Positions 1 to 5,169 of a DNA stretch of 5,169 nt are shown here, in pieces. The position numbers and the translations under genes were made by a program. Location: positions 1 through 5,169 of the forward strand of contig JACQVT010000811.1 of NCBI GenBank assembly GCA_016209665.1, written 5' to 3'. Source of the stretch: Planctomycetota bacterium. GTDB taxonomy: Bacteria; Planctomycetota; Phycisphaerae; UBA1845; PWPN01. How positions within the stretch are numbered: the first letter of the stretch is position 1; each line of letters begins with the position of its first letter. The notes beneath the pieces were generated by a model that made no database searches, was not told the origin of the DNA, and saw nothing but the letters and a program-made list of their open reading frames with translations.

Positions 1-60
1 CTGCTGCACCGCGAGGGCCTGTGGCCGGAGGCGGTTCGGCAGATCGGGGCGGACCGCTGA
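1..60 (+). CDS. C-terminal end of an upstream gene, possibly KDO-8-phosphate phosphatase (KdsC)
   Basis: An open frame enters from the left edge and stops at a TGA (58-60). The visible tail is LLHREGLWPEAVRQIGADR. It resembles the last helix of KdsC-type HAD phosphatases, which typically ends in a pattern like L-I-L-x-A-Q-G-x-W-E-x-hydrophobic. KdsC removes the phosphate from KDO-8-phosphate in the cytoplasm to give KDO, the first sugar of the LPS inner core. In many Gram-negative bacteria kdsC lies directly upstream of lptC and lptA, and the next gene here is an LptC/LptA-like gene 7 bases downstream, which fits that order. The catalytic part lies outside the window, so the assignment rests on 19 residues plus context. 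That a coding sequence ends here is much more certain than its identity. Confidence 0.5.
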   Translation: MLHREGLWPEAVRQIGADR

Positions 61-67
61 GGGTCGT

Positions 68-3000
68 TTGAGGACCGAGACGGTGTTGAAGAAAGCAGTC
101 AAGGCATTCGCGATCTTCGCCTTGGTCGGCGTGGCCTACCTGGCCTACCAATGGCAGGACACGACGCCGACGTGGGCTCGCCGGTCCGCAGCCCCGCCGG
201 ACGTGCGGCTCCTGCGCTCTTCCACGACGGCGCCGGGCAGTCAACCGGCGGGGATGAACATCAACGGCAACATCGTCTCGCCGGGCCAGGCCCCGATCAT
301 AAGGGTCATCGACCCCGAGACCGGCGAATCGAAGTACCTGTTCCAGGCAACGAGTTGGGCCCCGCTGAGCGAGACCACGTTTCACCTGACCCAGCCGACG
401 GCGCGAGTGCTGTTGCCGGGAGGGCAGCTCGCCTACGTTCGTGCCGACGAGGGCGAGATCGTCCTCCAGCGAGACGCGAAGGGCAACTACAACCCGCGGC
501 GAGGCCAGTTGAGCGGGCACGTGCAGTTGCTGATCGACCGAACCAAGCCGGAATGGCGCAAGCAGAACCCCGAACGGGTCGATCCACAGGAGCACGCGGA
601 CGCGGTGTACAAGATCTGGATGGACGACGTGGCGTTCGATCTGGATCTGGCCCGCCTGGAAACCGACGGTCCGATCCTCGTGCAGAGCACGGACGCGACC
701 GTGGAGGGCCGCGGCCTGACGCTGATCTGGAACGAGGTCAACCGGCGGATCAAGCTGCTCCGCATTAACGAGGGCAAGCGGGCGTCGATGCGGGTCAAGA
801 GCCTGGTGCAGATCGGCATCGCCCGCGAGGAGCAGGCGGCGAGCCCGGGCGCGCCGCCCGACGCGCCGGGACCGGGCGAAGCGTCGCCCTCGCCGCCTGG
901 GCGGCCGACGGCCACGCCGCGGCAGCGACCGCCGGTGCCTCCGCCGGGGGCCGACCCGAGGCCGTCGCGGATCACGCTGACCGAGTTGGAGGACGAGGAT
1001 GAAGCCGACAAGCCCGACCGCGTCGACACCTACCACATCGTGTTCAAGGATGGCATCGTGGCCGAGCAGCGGCAGGGTCTGCGGGTGGTGGGCAGTCTGA
1101 AGGCCGACATGTTGGAACTGCTGCGGGACTTCGGCTCGCAGGAGCGGTCGGCGGTGGAGCATGCTGAGGCGGCCAGCCGGCCGAGCGATCACGAGGCGGG
1201 CAGCCGAACGGGCGAAGACATGCCGCAGACGGCGCCGGCCGACAGCGGCGGACTGGTCAGGAAGGATTCCACCCTCGAACTGCGATGGTCGGGCGAGCTG
1301 GTGGTAACGCCGGTTGCCCCGGTCGAAACCCAGCCGGCCGAGCGGCCCGACCGGTTCCACGTCGTAGCCACGGGCGACCCCGTCCGAATCCACGACCGCG
1401 AGACGGGCGACGCCGTCTGCCGCAAGCTGGAGTACCACGACGAGACCCAGCAGATCTGGCTGACCGGCACGGCGGAAGAGTTCGTGTCGCTTCAGGCGGA
1501 CGCTCGCCGACAAATCGCGGGCGAGCGGGTGTTCCTGGATCGTCGCCGCGGCCTGGCCCGCGTCGAGGGCGCCGGGCGAATGACCGACAACCGGGCCGAT
1601 AAGGACCAGGACGACTGGCCGGAGTGTATCCGCGAGGCGCTCCGTCAGTCGGCCGGGGCGACGGCGGCATCCCATCGCCGCAGCAGTGAGCCGGACGACT
1701 CGGTGCTGGTCACCTGGAAGCGCGGCGTGGAGATTCATTTCGGGTTGCACCGGGTCCGTCAACCGGACCCGGCCGGCGGACCGCCCGTCGCTAAAACGAA
1801 GGAGTACCTGAAGACCGCCACGTTCGAGGGAAGCGTGTCGTTCCGTCAGCCCGGCCAGGGGATGGAAGCGGAGCGCATCGACATCGCGTTTACCGAGCCC
1901 CCCGCCGACGAGGATGCGGCGACCGAGGGCCGGGAGCGGCGGGACCGTTCCGTCGCCGCCGATGCCATCCGGGCCGAGGGCAACGTCCACATGCTCAGCG
2001 ACCAGAGCACGATCACCTGTGATCGGCTGGACGTGGAAATGACGACCAACGACGTCGGTGACAACGTGCCGCGAACAGCCCGGGCCTATGGCCGGGTGAC
2101 GGCCCGCCAGGGCAAGCAGGAGATCAGCTCGACCGACGGCATGGTCGTGACGCTGGACTCGATCCCCAAGCCGATCGATTCGGCCGAGCGGGCCCGCTAC
2201 GAGGCGGCGGCGCGGAGCTGCGGCTACACGCCCGAGTCCAGCGAGTGGAAGACCATGGAGGCCAGGCTGGCTGAGCGGCGAGATACGATCCTGCGCACGT
2301 TGCTCGCCCGGGGCGACGTGATCGTGCTGGACCCGGACCAGGAGGTCGACGTGGGGGCCGCCACGTTGGAGTGCTCGTTCGACGACCGGCAGCAGATCGT
2401 GCGGGCCCTGGTCATGGGCAGCGAGCAGGTGCCGGCCCACGTGTCGATGAGCGATCTGTACGTCCGCGGCCCGCAGGTCAACTTCAACGTGGCCGAGCAG
2501 ACGGCCGACGTGCCGGGCGAGGGTATCCTGCGGTTCTACACCAAGCAGGACCTGTCGGGCGGACAGGTGGACGAGCCGGTACCCGTGGTGGTCACGTGGA
2601 AGAACAGCATGTCGTTCCGCGGCCGGACGAACATCGGCCTGTTCAGCGGCTCGGTCCGGGCGGTCTCGCAGAACACGGTGCTCGACTGCCGCGAGTTGAA
2701 CCTGCGGTTCGAGAACTTGCCGCCCGCCCCGCCGCCGGCGAGTCGACCGTCGGCCGAGGACCCGCGTTGGATCGCCGGCAAAGTGATCGACCTGCTGGCC
2801 GACCGAGACGACGGCATACCCCCGGCCAGCGCGACGGGCATCTCGCGCGATCTTCGCAAGCGACTCACCTATGTGCAGGCGGTCGGCGATTGTGTTATCG
2901 CCTCCAGCGAGTACGAGAAGCCGGCGTTGCGGTACGGCCCGTTCTCGTCCCTCATGGCGAGCCTCATGCCGGACCTCGTCAAGCAGCGACGACCGGAGCC

Positions 3001-3739
3001 GCCCGCGCCGCAAGATCAGCGGCTGCTGAGTTTCGTTCGGATCGCCGGGCCTCGGGTGAGCATCGACCTGGTCAACGAACACATGGTGGTCGAGGGGGCG
3101 GGCAACCTGCTGGTGCTGGACTACCGGCTGCCGAAGGCCTCGTCAACGCCGCGGCCGGCCGCCGGCGATACCCTTGGCACGGTGCTGGGCTCGCTGCAGA
3201 GCGAGGGGCCCAGCCAGACCGTGTTCACGTGGCAGAACTCGATGTCGTACCTCAACCGGCGGAACGTGGCCGTGTTCGACAACCAGGTGGTCATGAAGCA
3301 CGCGGCCGGCTCGGAAATGGCCATGCCCGACCAGGTGGCGGCAGCGATGAAAATCGACCCGAGGAAGCTGGCGTCGGCGAAGGGTCGGCGGGCCGAGCTG
3401 ACCTGCGAGAACCTATTGGCGGAGTTCACGCGCAACCGGGATGGAGTCGGGCAGCCAACCTCCTCGTTGTCGTCGGCCACCGACCTCAAGATGTTCCAGG
3501 CCAGCCAGCGGGTCCGCATGCAGGAAAACCTGCGGGCGGTGGAGGGCGAGCTGATCGCCTACGACAGCGACAGCGGGCTGGTTCACGTCAAGGGCTCGCC
3601 GCAACTTCCCGCCTGGGGTGCCGAGTTGGACGAGTTCGGCGGCCTGCGAGCGTCCTGGAAGGGACAGGAACTGGAATGGAACCTCCGAATGGGCGTGATC
3701 CGGGTCACGGGGGCCAGCATCCTGACGCCCGGCCCATGA
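68..3739 (+). CDS. Giant membrane-anchored LptC/LptA-like (OstA-superfamily) LPS-transport protein
   Basis: The frame encodes 1,223 residues. E. coli LptC and LptA are each a little under 200 residues, so this is about six times a single domain. Residues 1-9 are basic, 10-27 form one hydrophobic helix, and no signal-peptidase site is evident, so it is probably an inner-membrane anchor with the rest periplasmic. Residues about 78-236 look like LptC: F105-H-L-T-Q-P, then L116-P-G-G and A126-D-E-G-E, L148-S-G-H-V, T199-D-G-P-I and G214-R-G-L. A proline-rich linker (256-300) follows. From about 320 to the end come OstA/LptA-like strands such as A636-E-G-N-V and A747-R-G-D-V. Three motifs recur: a W strand (W407, W550, W844, W1055, W1197), a V-x-G-x-G turn, and an L-x-C-x-x-L strand. 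Inferred role: it receives LPS from the inner-membrane Lpt machinery and carries it across the periplasm. The start is uncertain: TTG 68, GTG 83 and TTG 86 are all possible. It probably forms an operon with the upstream gene. An alternative is a structural beta-rich periplasmic protein of the same fold with another amphipathic ligand. Confidence 0.85.
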   Translation: MRTETVLKKAVKAFAIFALVGVAYLAYQWQDTTPTWARRSAAPPDVRLLRSSTTAPGSQPAGMNINGNIVSPGQAPIIRVIDPETGESKYLFQATSWAPLSETTFHLTQPTARVLLPGGQLAYVRADEGEIVLQRDAKGNYNPRRGQLSGHVQLLIDRTKPEWRKQNPERVDPQEHADAVYKIWMDDVAFDLDLARLETDGPILVQSTDATVEGRGLTLIWNEVNRRIKLLRINEGKRASMRVKSLVQIGIAREEQAASPGAPPDAPGPGEASPSPPGRPTATPRQRPPVPPPGADPRPSRITLTELEDEDEADKPDRVDTYHIVFKDGIVAEQRQGLRVVGSLKADMLELLRDFGSQERSAVEHAEAASRPSDHEAGSRTGEDMPQTAPADSGGLVRKDSTLELRWSGELVVTPVAPVETQPAERPDRFHVVATGDPVRIHDRETGDAVCRKLEYHDETQQIWLTGTAEEFVSLQADARRQIAGERVFLDRRRGLARVEGAGRMTDNRADKDQDDWPECIREALRQSAGATAASHRRSSEPDDSVLVTWKRGVEIHFGLHRVRQPDPAGGPPVAKTKEYLKTATFEGSVSFRQPGQGMEAERIDIAFTEPPADEDAATEGRERRDRSVAADAIRAEGNVHMLSDQSTITCDRLDVEMTTNDVGDNVPRTARAYGRVTARQGKQEISSTDGMVVTLDSIPKPIDSAERARYEAAARSCGYTPESSEWKTMEARLAERRDTILRTLLARGDVIVLDPDQEVDVGAATLECSFDDRQQIVRALVMGSEQVPAHVSMSDLYVRGPQVNFNVAEQTADVPGEGILRFYTKQDLSGGQVDEPVPVVVTWKNSMSFRGRTNIGLFSGSVRAVSQNTVLDCRELNLRFENLPPAPPPASRPSAEDPRWIAGKVIDLLADRDDGIPPASATGISRDLRKRLTYVQAVGDCVIASSEYEKPALRYGPFSSLMASLMPDLVKQRRPEPPAPQDQRLLSFVRIAGPRVSIDLVNEHMVVEGAGNLLVLDYRLPKASSTPRPAAGDTLGTVLGSLQSEGPSQTVFTWQNSMSYLNRRNVAVFDNQVVMKHAAGSEMAMPDQVAAAMKIDPRKLASAKGRRAELTCENLLAEFTRNRDGVGQPTSSLSSATDLKMFQASQRVRMQENLRAVEGELIAYDSDSGLVHVKGSPQLPAWGAELDEFGGLRASWKGQELEWNLRMGVIRVTGASILTPGP
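70..73 (+). promoter_or_regulatory. Shine-Dalgarno-like GAGG favouring an internal GTG start at 83
   Basis: GAGG at 70-73 lies 9 bases before GTG 83, which would give the N-terminus MLKKAVKAFAIF, a compact basic start before the membrane helix. The upstream alternative is GAGGG at 59-63, overlapping the previous stop codon, with only 4 bases before TTG 68. Spacing and codon preference lean toward 83, but sequence alone does not settle it. The choice changes only five residues. Confidence 0.4.
299..775 (+). other. LptC-like domain within the giant Lpt protein
   Basis: These codons (residues about 78-236) match the succession of short motifs typical of LptC. They are a strand ending in LTQP, a glycine turn (LPGG), an A-D-E-G-E strand, an L-S-G-H-V strand, a T-D-G-P-I strand, and a closing E-G-R-G-L strand. 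Known LptC is a bitopic inner-membrane protein whose periplasmic beta-jellyroll takes LPS from LptFG and passes it to LptA. Being directly after a single membrane helix is the expected LptC topology. An acidic, lysine-containing insertion (about 158-182) lengthens one loop relative to the simple fold. Confidence 0.75.
833..967 (+). other. Proline/alanine-rich low-complexity linker
   Basis: Residues 256-300 are dominated by Pro, Ala, Gly, Ser and Arg, with runs such as SPSPPGRP and PPVPPPG, and are followed by an acidic patch (E306 to D317). No secondary-structure pattern is visible. It separates the LptC-like domain from the LptA-like modules and probably acts as a flexible or extended periplasmic spacer. 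The reading frame stays open on both sides and the OstA-type strands resume after it, so it is a linker and not a frame error. Confidence 0.7.
1286..3715 (+). repeat. Series of diverged LptA/OstA-like modules (protein-level repeats)
   Basis: The repeats are clear at protein level, not DNA level. The strongest pair is TWKNSMSFRGRTN (W844) and TWQNSMSYLNRRN (W1055), each followed by a hydrophobic residue, F and V at matching spacing. Weaker copies are LRWSGELVV (W407), VTWKRGVEI (W550) and ASWKGQELEW (W1197). A second motif precedes four of the W strands, with V-x-G turns at residues 499-503, 815-819, 1008-1012 and 1174-1176. A third is the cysteine strand: C451, C651, C769, C874, C1113. Spacing between successive W strands is 143, 294, 211 and 142 residues, so at least two units are about 142-143 long and the 294 gap may hold two. 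This pattern suggests duplication of an ancestral beta-jellyroll unit. Confidence 0.7.
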
Positions 3740-3811
3740 CGCCGAGCGGGCCGCCGTCGTGCACCAGTAAGGTTTTCCGTGCCGCCCACGTGGGGGTCGT
3801 TCCAGGGCATG
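3740..3811. other. Convergent intergenic gap without evident terminator
   Basis: Seventy-two bases separate the stop of the Lpt-like gene (plus strand) from the stop of the methyltransferase (minus strand). A 6-bp stem (3730-3735 with 3748-3753) has a 12-base loop, includes the first gene's stop codon in the loop, and lacks a T-tract. Transcription may end by Rho or run into the opposing gene. Confidence 0.5.
3785..3794. repeat. 10-bp perfect palindrome CCCACGTGGG in the convergent gap
   Basis: This self-complementary decamer sits in the 72-base gap between the convergent genes. It could be a protein-binding site, or it may be chance in GC-rich DNA. As a hairpin it has no usable loop and no T-tract follows it on either strand, so it is not a terminator. 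The rest of the gap (3740-3811) shows nothing else that I can support. Confidence 0.3.
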
Positions 3812-4384
3812 TCAGCTTTTGATGAATCGCCACCCATAGTGCCAGGGGGGTAGGTCCAACGGGCCGCCGTCTCGGTGGAGGCGGCCGGTGTCCTCCGCCC
3901 AGGCCACGATCCGCTCGGGGCGAGGGCGAATGTCCAGGCTGGGGCCGCGAGGGGTTCGGGCATCGTAGCGCCAGTGGATCGCGTGGACCGCGCCGCCAAC
4001 GCGGACGACCCGCGCGGCTTCGTTCAACAACCCCATCGGCTCCTCGCCGTGCAGAATGTTGAACAGCAGGCAGGCATCCCGTGACTCCGCCGACAGGCCG
4101 AATCCGTCGGTCAGAACGTCCCGCTCATGGTAACGAATGTTGCCCACCGCGGCTTTTGAGGCACGCTGACGGGTTCGCTCGATCATCGCGGGCTCGATGT
4201 CGAACGTATCGAGAACACCGGAAATCCGCCTGGCCACGGGGATCGTGAACGTGCCATATCCGCAGCCCATCTCGATGAGGTCATGCAGCCGGTTGTCGAT
4301 CCCCAGGCGGTCGAGAATCAGATCGACGTCAAAGAGCGTCTCCCAGTAACTCTCCTCAGGCATCCCGCTTTCCCGGAGTTTCAT
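3812..4384 (-). CDS. Class I SAM-dependent methyltransferase
   Basis: This complete gene of 190 residues has the Rossmann-type methyltransferase fold. Motif I, which binds SAM, is IEMGCGYGTFTIPVA (residues 37-51). D62-I-E-P carries the acidic residue expected to contact the SAM ribose. E87-R-D-V is in the adenine-binding position. LLFNILHGEEP (106-116) is motif IV, and VVRVGG (126-131) is the usual turn before the late strands. The C-terminal block with IHWRYD, TPRGPS and IRPRP is typical of a widespread uncharacterised bacterial group. The protein is probably cytoplasmic and the substrate cannot be read from the sequence. The ATG at 4384 is the first start codon in this frame after the upstream gene's stop. 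It has GAGG at 4393-4390, 5 bases before it, and overlaps the small ORF's stop as ATGA. It is the last gene of a leftward operon and ends 72 bases from the convergent Lpt-like gene. Confidence 0.9.
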   Translation of the reverse strand: MKLRESGMPEESYWETLFDVDLILDRLGIDNRLHDLIEMGCGYGTFTIPVARRISGVLDTFDIEPAMIERTRQRASKAAVGNIRYHERDVLTDGFGLSAESRDACLLFNILHGEEPMGLLNEAARVVRVGGAVHAIHWRYDARTPRGPSLDIRPRPERIVAWAEDTGRLHRDGGPLDLPPWHYGWRFIKS

Positions 4385-4488
4385 GACATCCTCGCAAAGT
4401 GCGGAAAACCGGCCGCATCGGTCAGAGCGACGGAGCCGACGTGAAGTAGCTTCCGATCCGTCTGGGTGATGATGGGTCCAAGTCTCAC
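4381..4488 (-). CDS. Possible 35-residue small ORF between phosphorylase and methyltransferase
   Basis: A GTG (4488-4486) opens 35 codons ending at a TGA (4383-4381) that overlaps the methyltransferase start as ATGA. It begins 4 bases after the phosphorylase stop and has GGAG at 4499-4496, 7 bases before the start. The product begins MRLGPIITQTDRKLL and ends AGFPHFARMS. It has no membrane segment and one cysteine-free mixed stretch. I do not recognise it. The run VALTDAAGFPH is loosely reminiscent of the first strands of PPOX-type (pyridoxamine phosphate oxidase-like) proteins, so it could be a decayed N-terminus of one, but this is weak. Against it being real: the same frame is also open, without function, through much of the phosphorylase gene, so openness alone means little here. 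For it: the placement, ribosome-binding site and overlap all fit a translated leader or small protein. Confidence 0.35.
   Translation of the reverse strand: MRLGPIITQTDRKLLHVGSVALTDAAGFPHFARMS
4390..4393 (-). promoter_or_regulatory. Ribosome-binding site of the methyltransferase
   Basis: On the minus strand GAGG is followed by 5 bases and then ATG at 4384. The site lies inside the end of the possible small ORF. Ribosomes finishing that ORF would therefore stop directly on the methyltransferase start, which allows translational coupling. Confidence 0.6.
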
Positions 4489-4492
4489 AACC

Positions 4493-5169
4493 TCACTCCG
4501 CGGTACGATCCTGGGCCGCCTCGAGCTTCCATCCATCCTGAGCCTTCGAGAGCCATCCTCGCGCGACGAGGCCCACGAGTCGTAGCGAGTCGACACTGCC
4601 GTCGGCCTGCCCTTTCTCGAAATCACCTTCGATGCGAGCCATCTGGTTGGTGATGTGAGCGAAGCAGACCACGGGTCGCTGCCGGGCCTCGGCGAATGCG
4701 TACAACGACGCCGCTTCCATCTCCACGGCAAGAATCCCCTGCGCCTCCGCGAAGGCGATTGCCTGCTGCGTCTCGCGGAATGGCGCGTCCGTGGTCCAGG
4801 AAGCACCGCGCTCCAGAGCCAGCGAAGGATCGGCGAGGAGATGGTGCAGCGGTTCGAGAAGCCGCTCGGGCAGATGCGCGAACCGGCTCGGCGGCAGATA
4901 GTGATAGCTCGTGCCCTCATCTCGCAGCGCCCGGTCGATCAGCACGTGGTAGGGTGGCTTGCGAATCGGGACAATCTGGCCCGCGGACGTCATGCTGATG
5001 AGCAGCCGGCATCCTGACGCGAACAGTTCTTCGGCCAGGAGCACGGCAAACGAGCCGCCGACGGCACAACCGATGATCCCCAGCGGGGTGCCGTCCTGCA
5101 TGAAGTCATAAAGATCGGTGTGATAGCAGGCCCAGCCAGGATGGCGTCTGGCTTTCCCCGAGCGAAGAA
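4493..5169 (-). CDS. Nucleoside phosphorylase-family protein (PNP/UDP type), 5' end outside window
   Basis: About 224 residues are visible. The frame stays open to the right edge, so the ATG at 5101 is internal: in-frame family-like sequence precedes it (GWACYHTDLYDF just upstream), and the true start lies beyond 5169. The fold is the PNP_UDP_1 type. The sequence shows GIIGCAVGGSFAVLLAEEL, then ISMTSAGQI, WTTDAPFRET, and AVEMEAASLYAFAEA with the Glu-Met-Glu that binds the ribose in this superfamily (the first Glu codon is at 4723-4721). FAHITNQMA and a terminal helix follow. Members cleave the N-glycosidic bond of nucleosides, with phosphate (phosphorylases) or water (MTA/SAH nucleosidases). 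The TTDAPFRET block is nearer to uridine-phosphorylase-like proteins than to nucleosidases, but the base specificity is not readable. The protein is cytoplasmic. It is the upstream gene of an operon with the methyltransferase and shares its frame, with only one TGA between them. Confidence 0.85.
   Translation of the reverse strand, partial: LRSGKARRHPGWACYHTDLYDFMQDGTPLGIIGCAVGGSFAVLLAEELFASGCRLLISMTSAGQIVPIRKPPYHVLIDRALRDEGTSYHYLPPSRFAHLPERLLEPLHHLLADPSLALERGASWTTDAPFRETQQAIAFAEAQGILAVEMEAASLYAFAEARQRPVVCFAHITNQMARIEGDFEKGQADGSVDSLRLVGLVARGWLSKAQDGWKLEAAQDRTAE
4496..4499 (-). promoter_or_regulatory. Ribosome-binding site candidate for the small ORF
   Basis: GGAG on the minus strand lies 7 bases before GTG 4488, within the last codons of the phosphorylase gene. 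A second purine stretch, GAGG (4494-4491), is too close to the start to be used. The spacing is near optimal, which is the main support for translation of the small ORF. Confidence 0.35.

Noticed and set aside
1650..1690. A frameshift or inserted segment in the hydrophilic stretches of the Lpt-like gene
   Set aside because: The frame stays open and recognisable strands resume on both sides. These stretches look like ordinary linkers.
3730..3753. A hairpin at the end of the Lpt-like gene as an intrinsic terminator
   Set aside because: The stem is only 6 bp, the loop is 12 bases and contains the stop codon, and no T-tract follows.
2371..3822. A long second plus-strand open frame of 483 codons inside the Lpt-like gene
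   Set aside because: It is rich in Arg, Gly, Ala and Pro with no recognisable motifs, as expected of an out-of-phase shadow in GC-rich coding DNA. The overlapping frame shows clear OstA-type motifs.
3583..3999. A minus-strand open frame bridging the convergent gap
   Set aside because: Its translation is low-complexity and overlaps the ends of two well-supported genes in other frames.
4381..4920. A 179-codon minus-strand frame overlapping the phosphorylase
   Set aside because: The part inside the phosphorylase gene is Arg/Ser-rich shadow. Only its last 35 codons, after the phosphorylase stop, merit a separate entry.
4655..5017. Plus-strand open frames opposite the phosphorylase
   Set aside because: They are antisense shadows with no family motifs. 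The minus-strand frame has the EMEAA and TTDAPFRET signatures.
4493..5101. Taking ATG 5101 as the phosphorylase start
   Set aside because: The frame continues open to the window edge with family-like sequence (GWACYHTDLYDF), so the ATG is internal and the gene is partial.

Overview
The window is GC-rich, almost fully coding DNA and looks like a chromosomal segment from a Gram-negative bacterium. A very large lipopolysaccharide-transport (Lpt/OstA-type) protein, together with the base composition, suggests Planctomycetota, perhaps a Phycisphaerae-like lineage. That placement is inference; there is no rRNA or marker gene here. I see no mobile element, CRISPR array, tRNA or rRNA.

Left part, + strand (1-3739): the last 19 codons of an upstream gene end at position 60. 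Their sequence resembles the C-terminal tail of KDO-8-phosphate phosphatase (KdsC). Seven bases later, or 22 with the alternative start, begins a gene of about 1,220 codons. It has an N-terminal membrane anchor, an LptC-like domain, a proline-rich linker, and then a long series of LptA/OstA-like beta-strand modules that share recurring motifs. The order kdsC-lptC-lptA is the classical KDO/LPS-export order. Here the LptC and LptA roles appear to be carried by one giant polypeptide.

Middle (3740-3811): a 72-base gap between convergent genes. It holds a short perfect palindrome but no convincing intrinsic terminator. No lptB-like ATPase gene follows.

Right part, - strand (3812-5169): a compact operon read right to left. 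It starts with a nucleoside phosphorylase-family protein (PNP/UDP type, 5' end outside the window). A possible 35-codon small ORF follows, with its own ribosome-binding site. The last gene is a complete class I SAM-dependent methyltransferase of 190 residues. The small ORF starts 4 bases after the phosphorylase stop and ends in an ATGA overlap with the methyltransferase start, as in translationally coupled genes. The phosphorylase and methyltransferase lie in the same reading frame, separated by a single TGA and 36 further open codons.

The two most notable points are the multi-module LptC-LptA-like fusion, which may form a covalent periplasmic bridge, and the undescribed small ORF coupled between the two enzymes.
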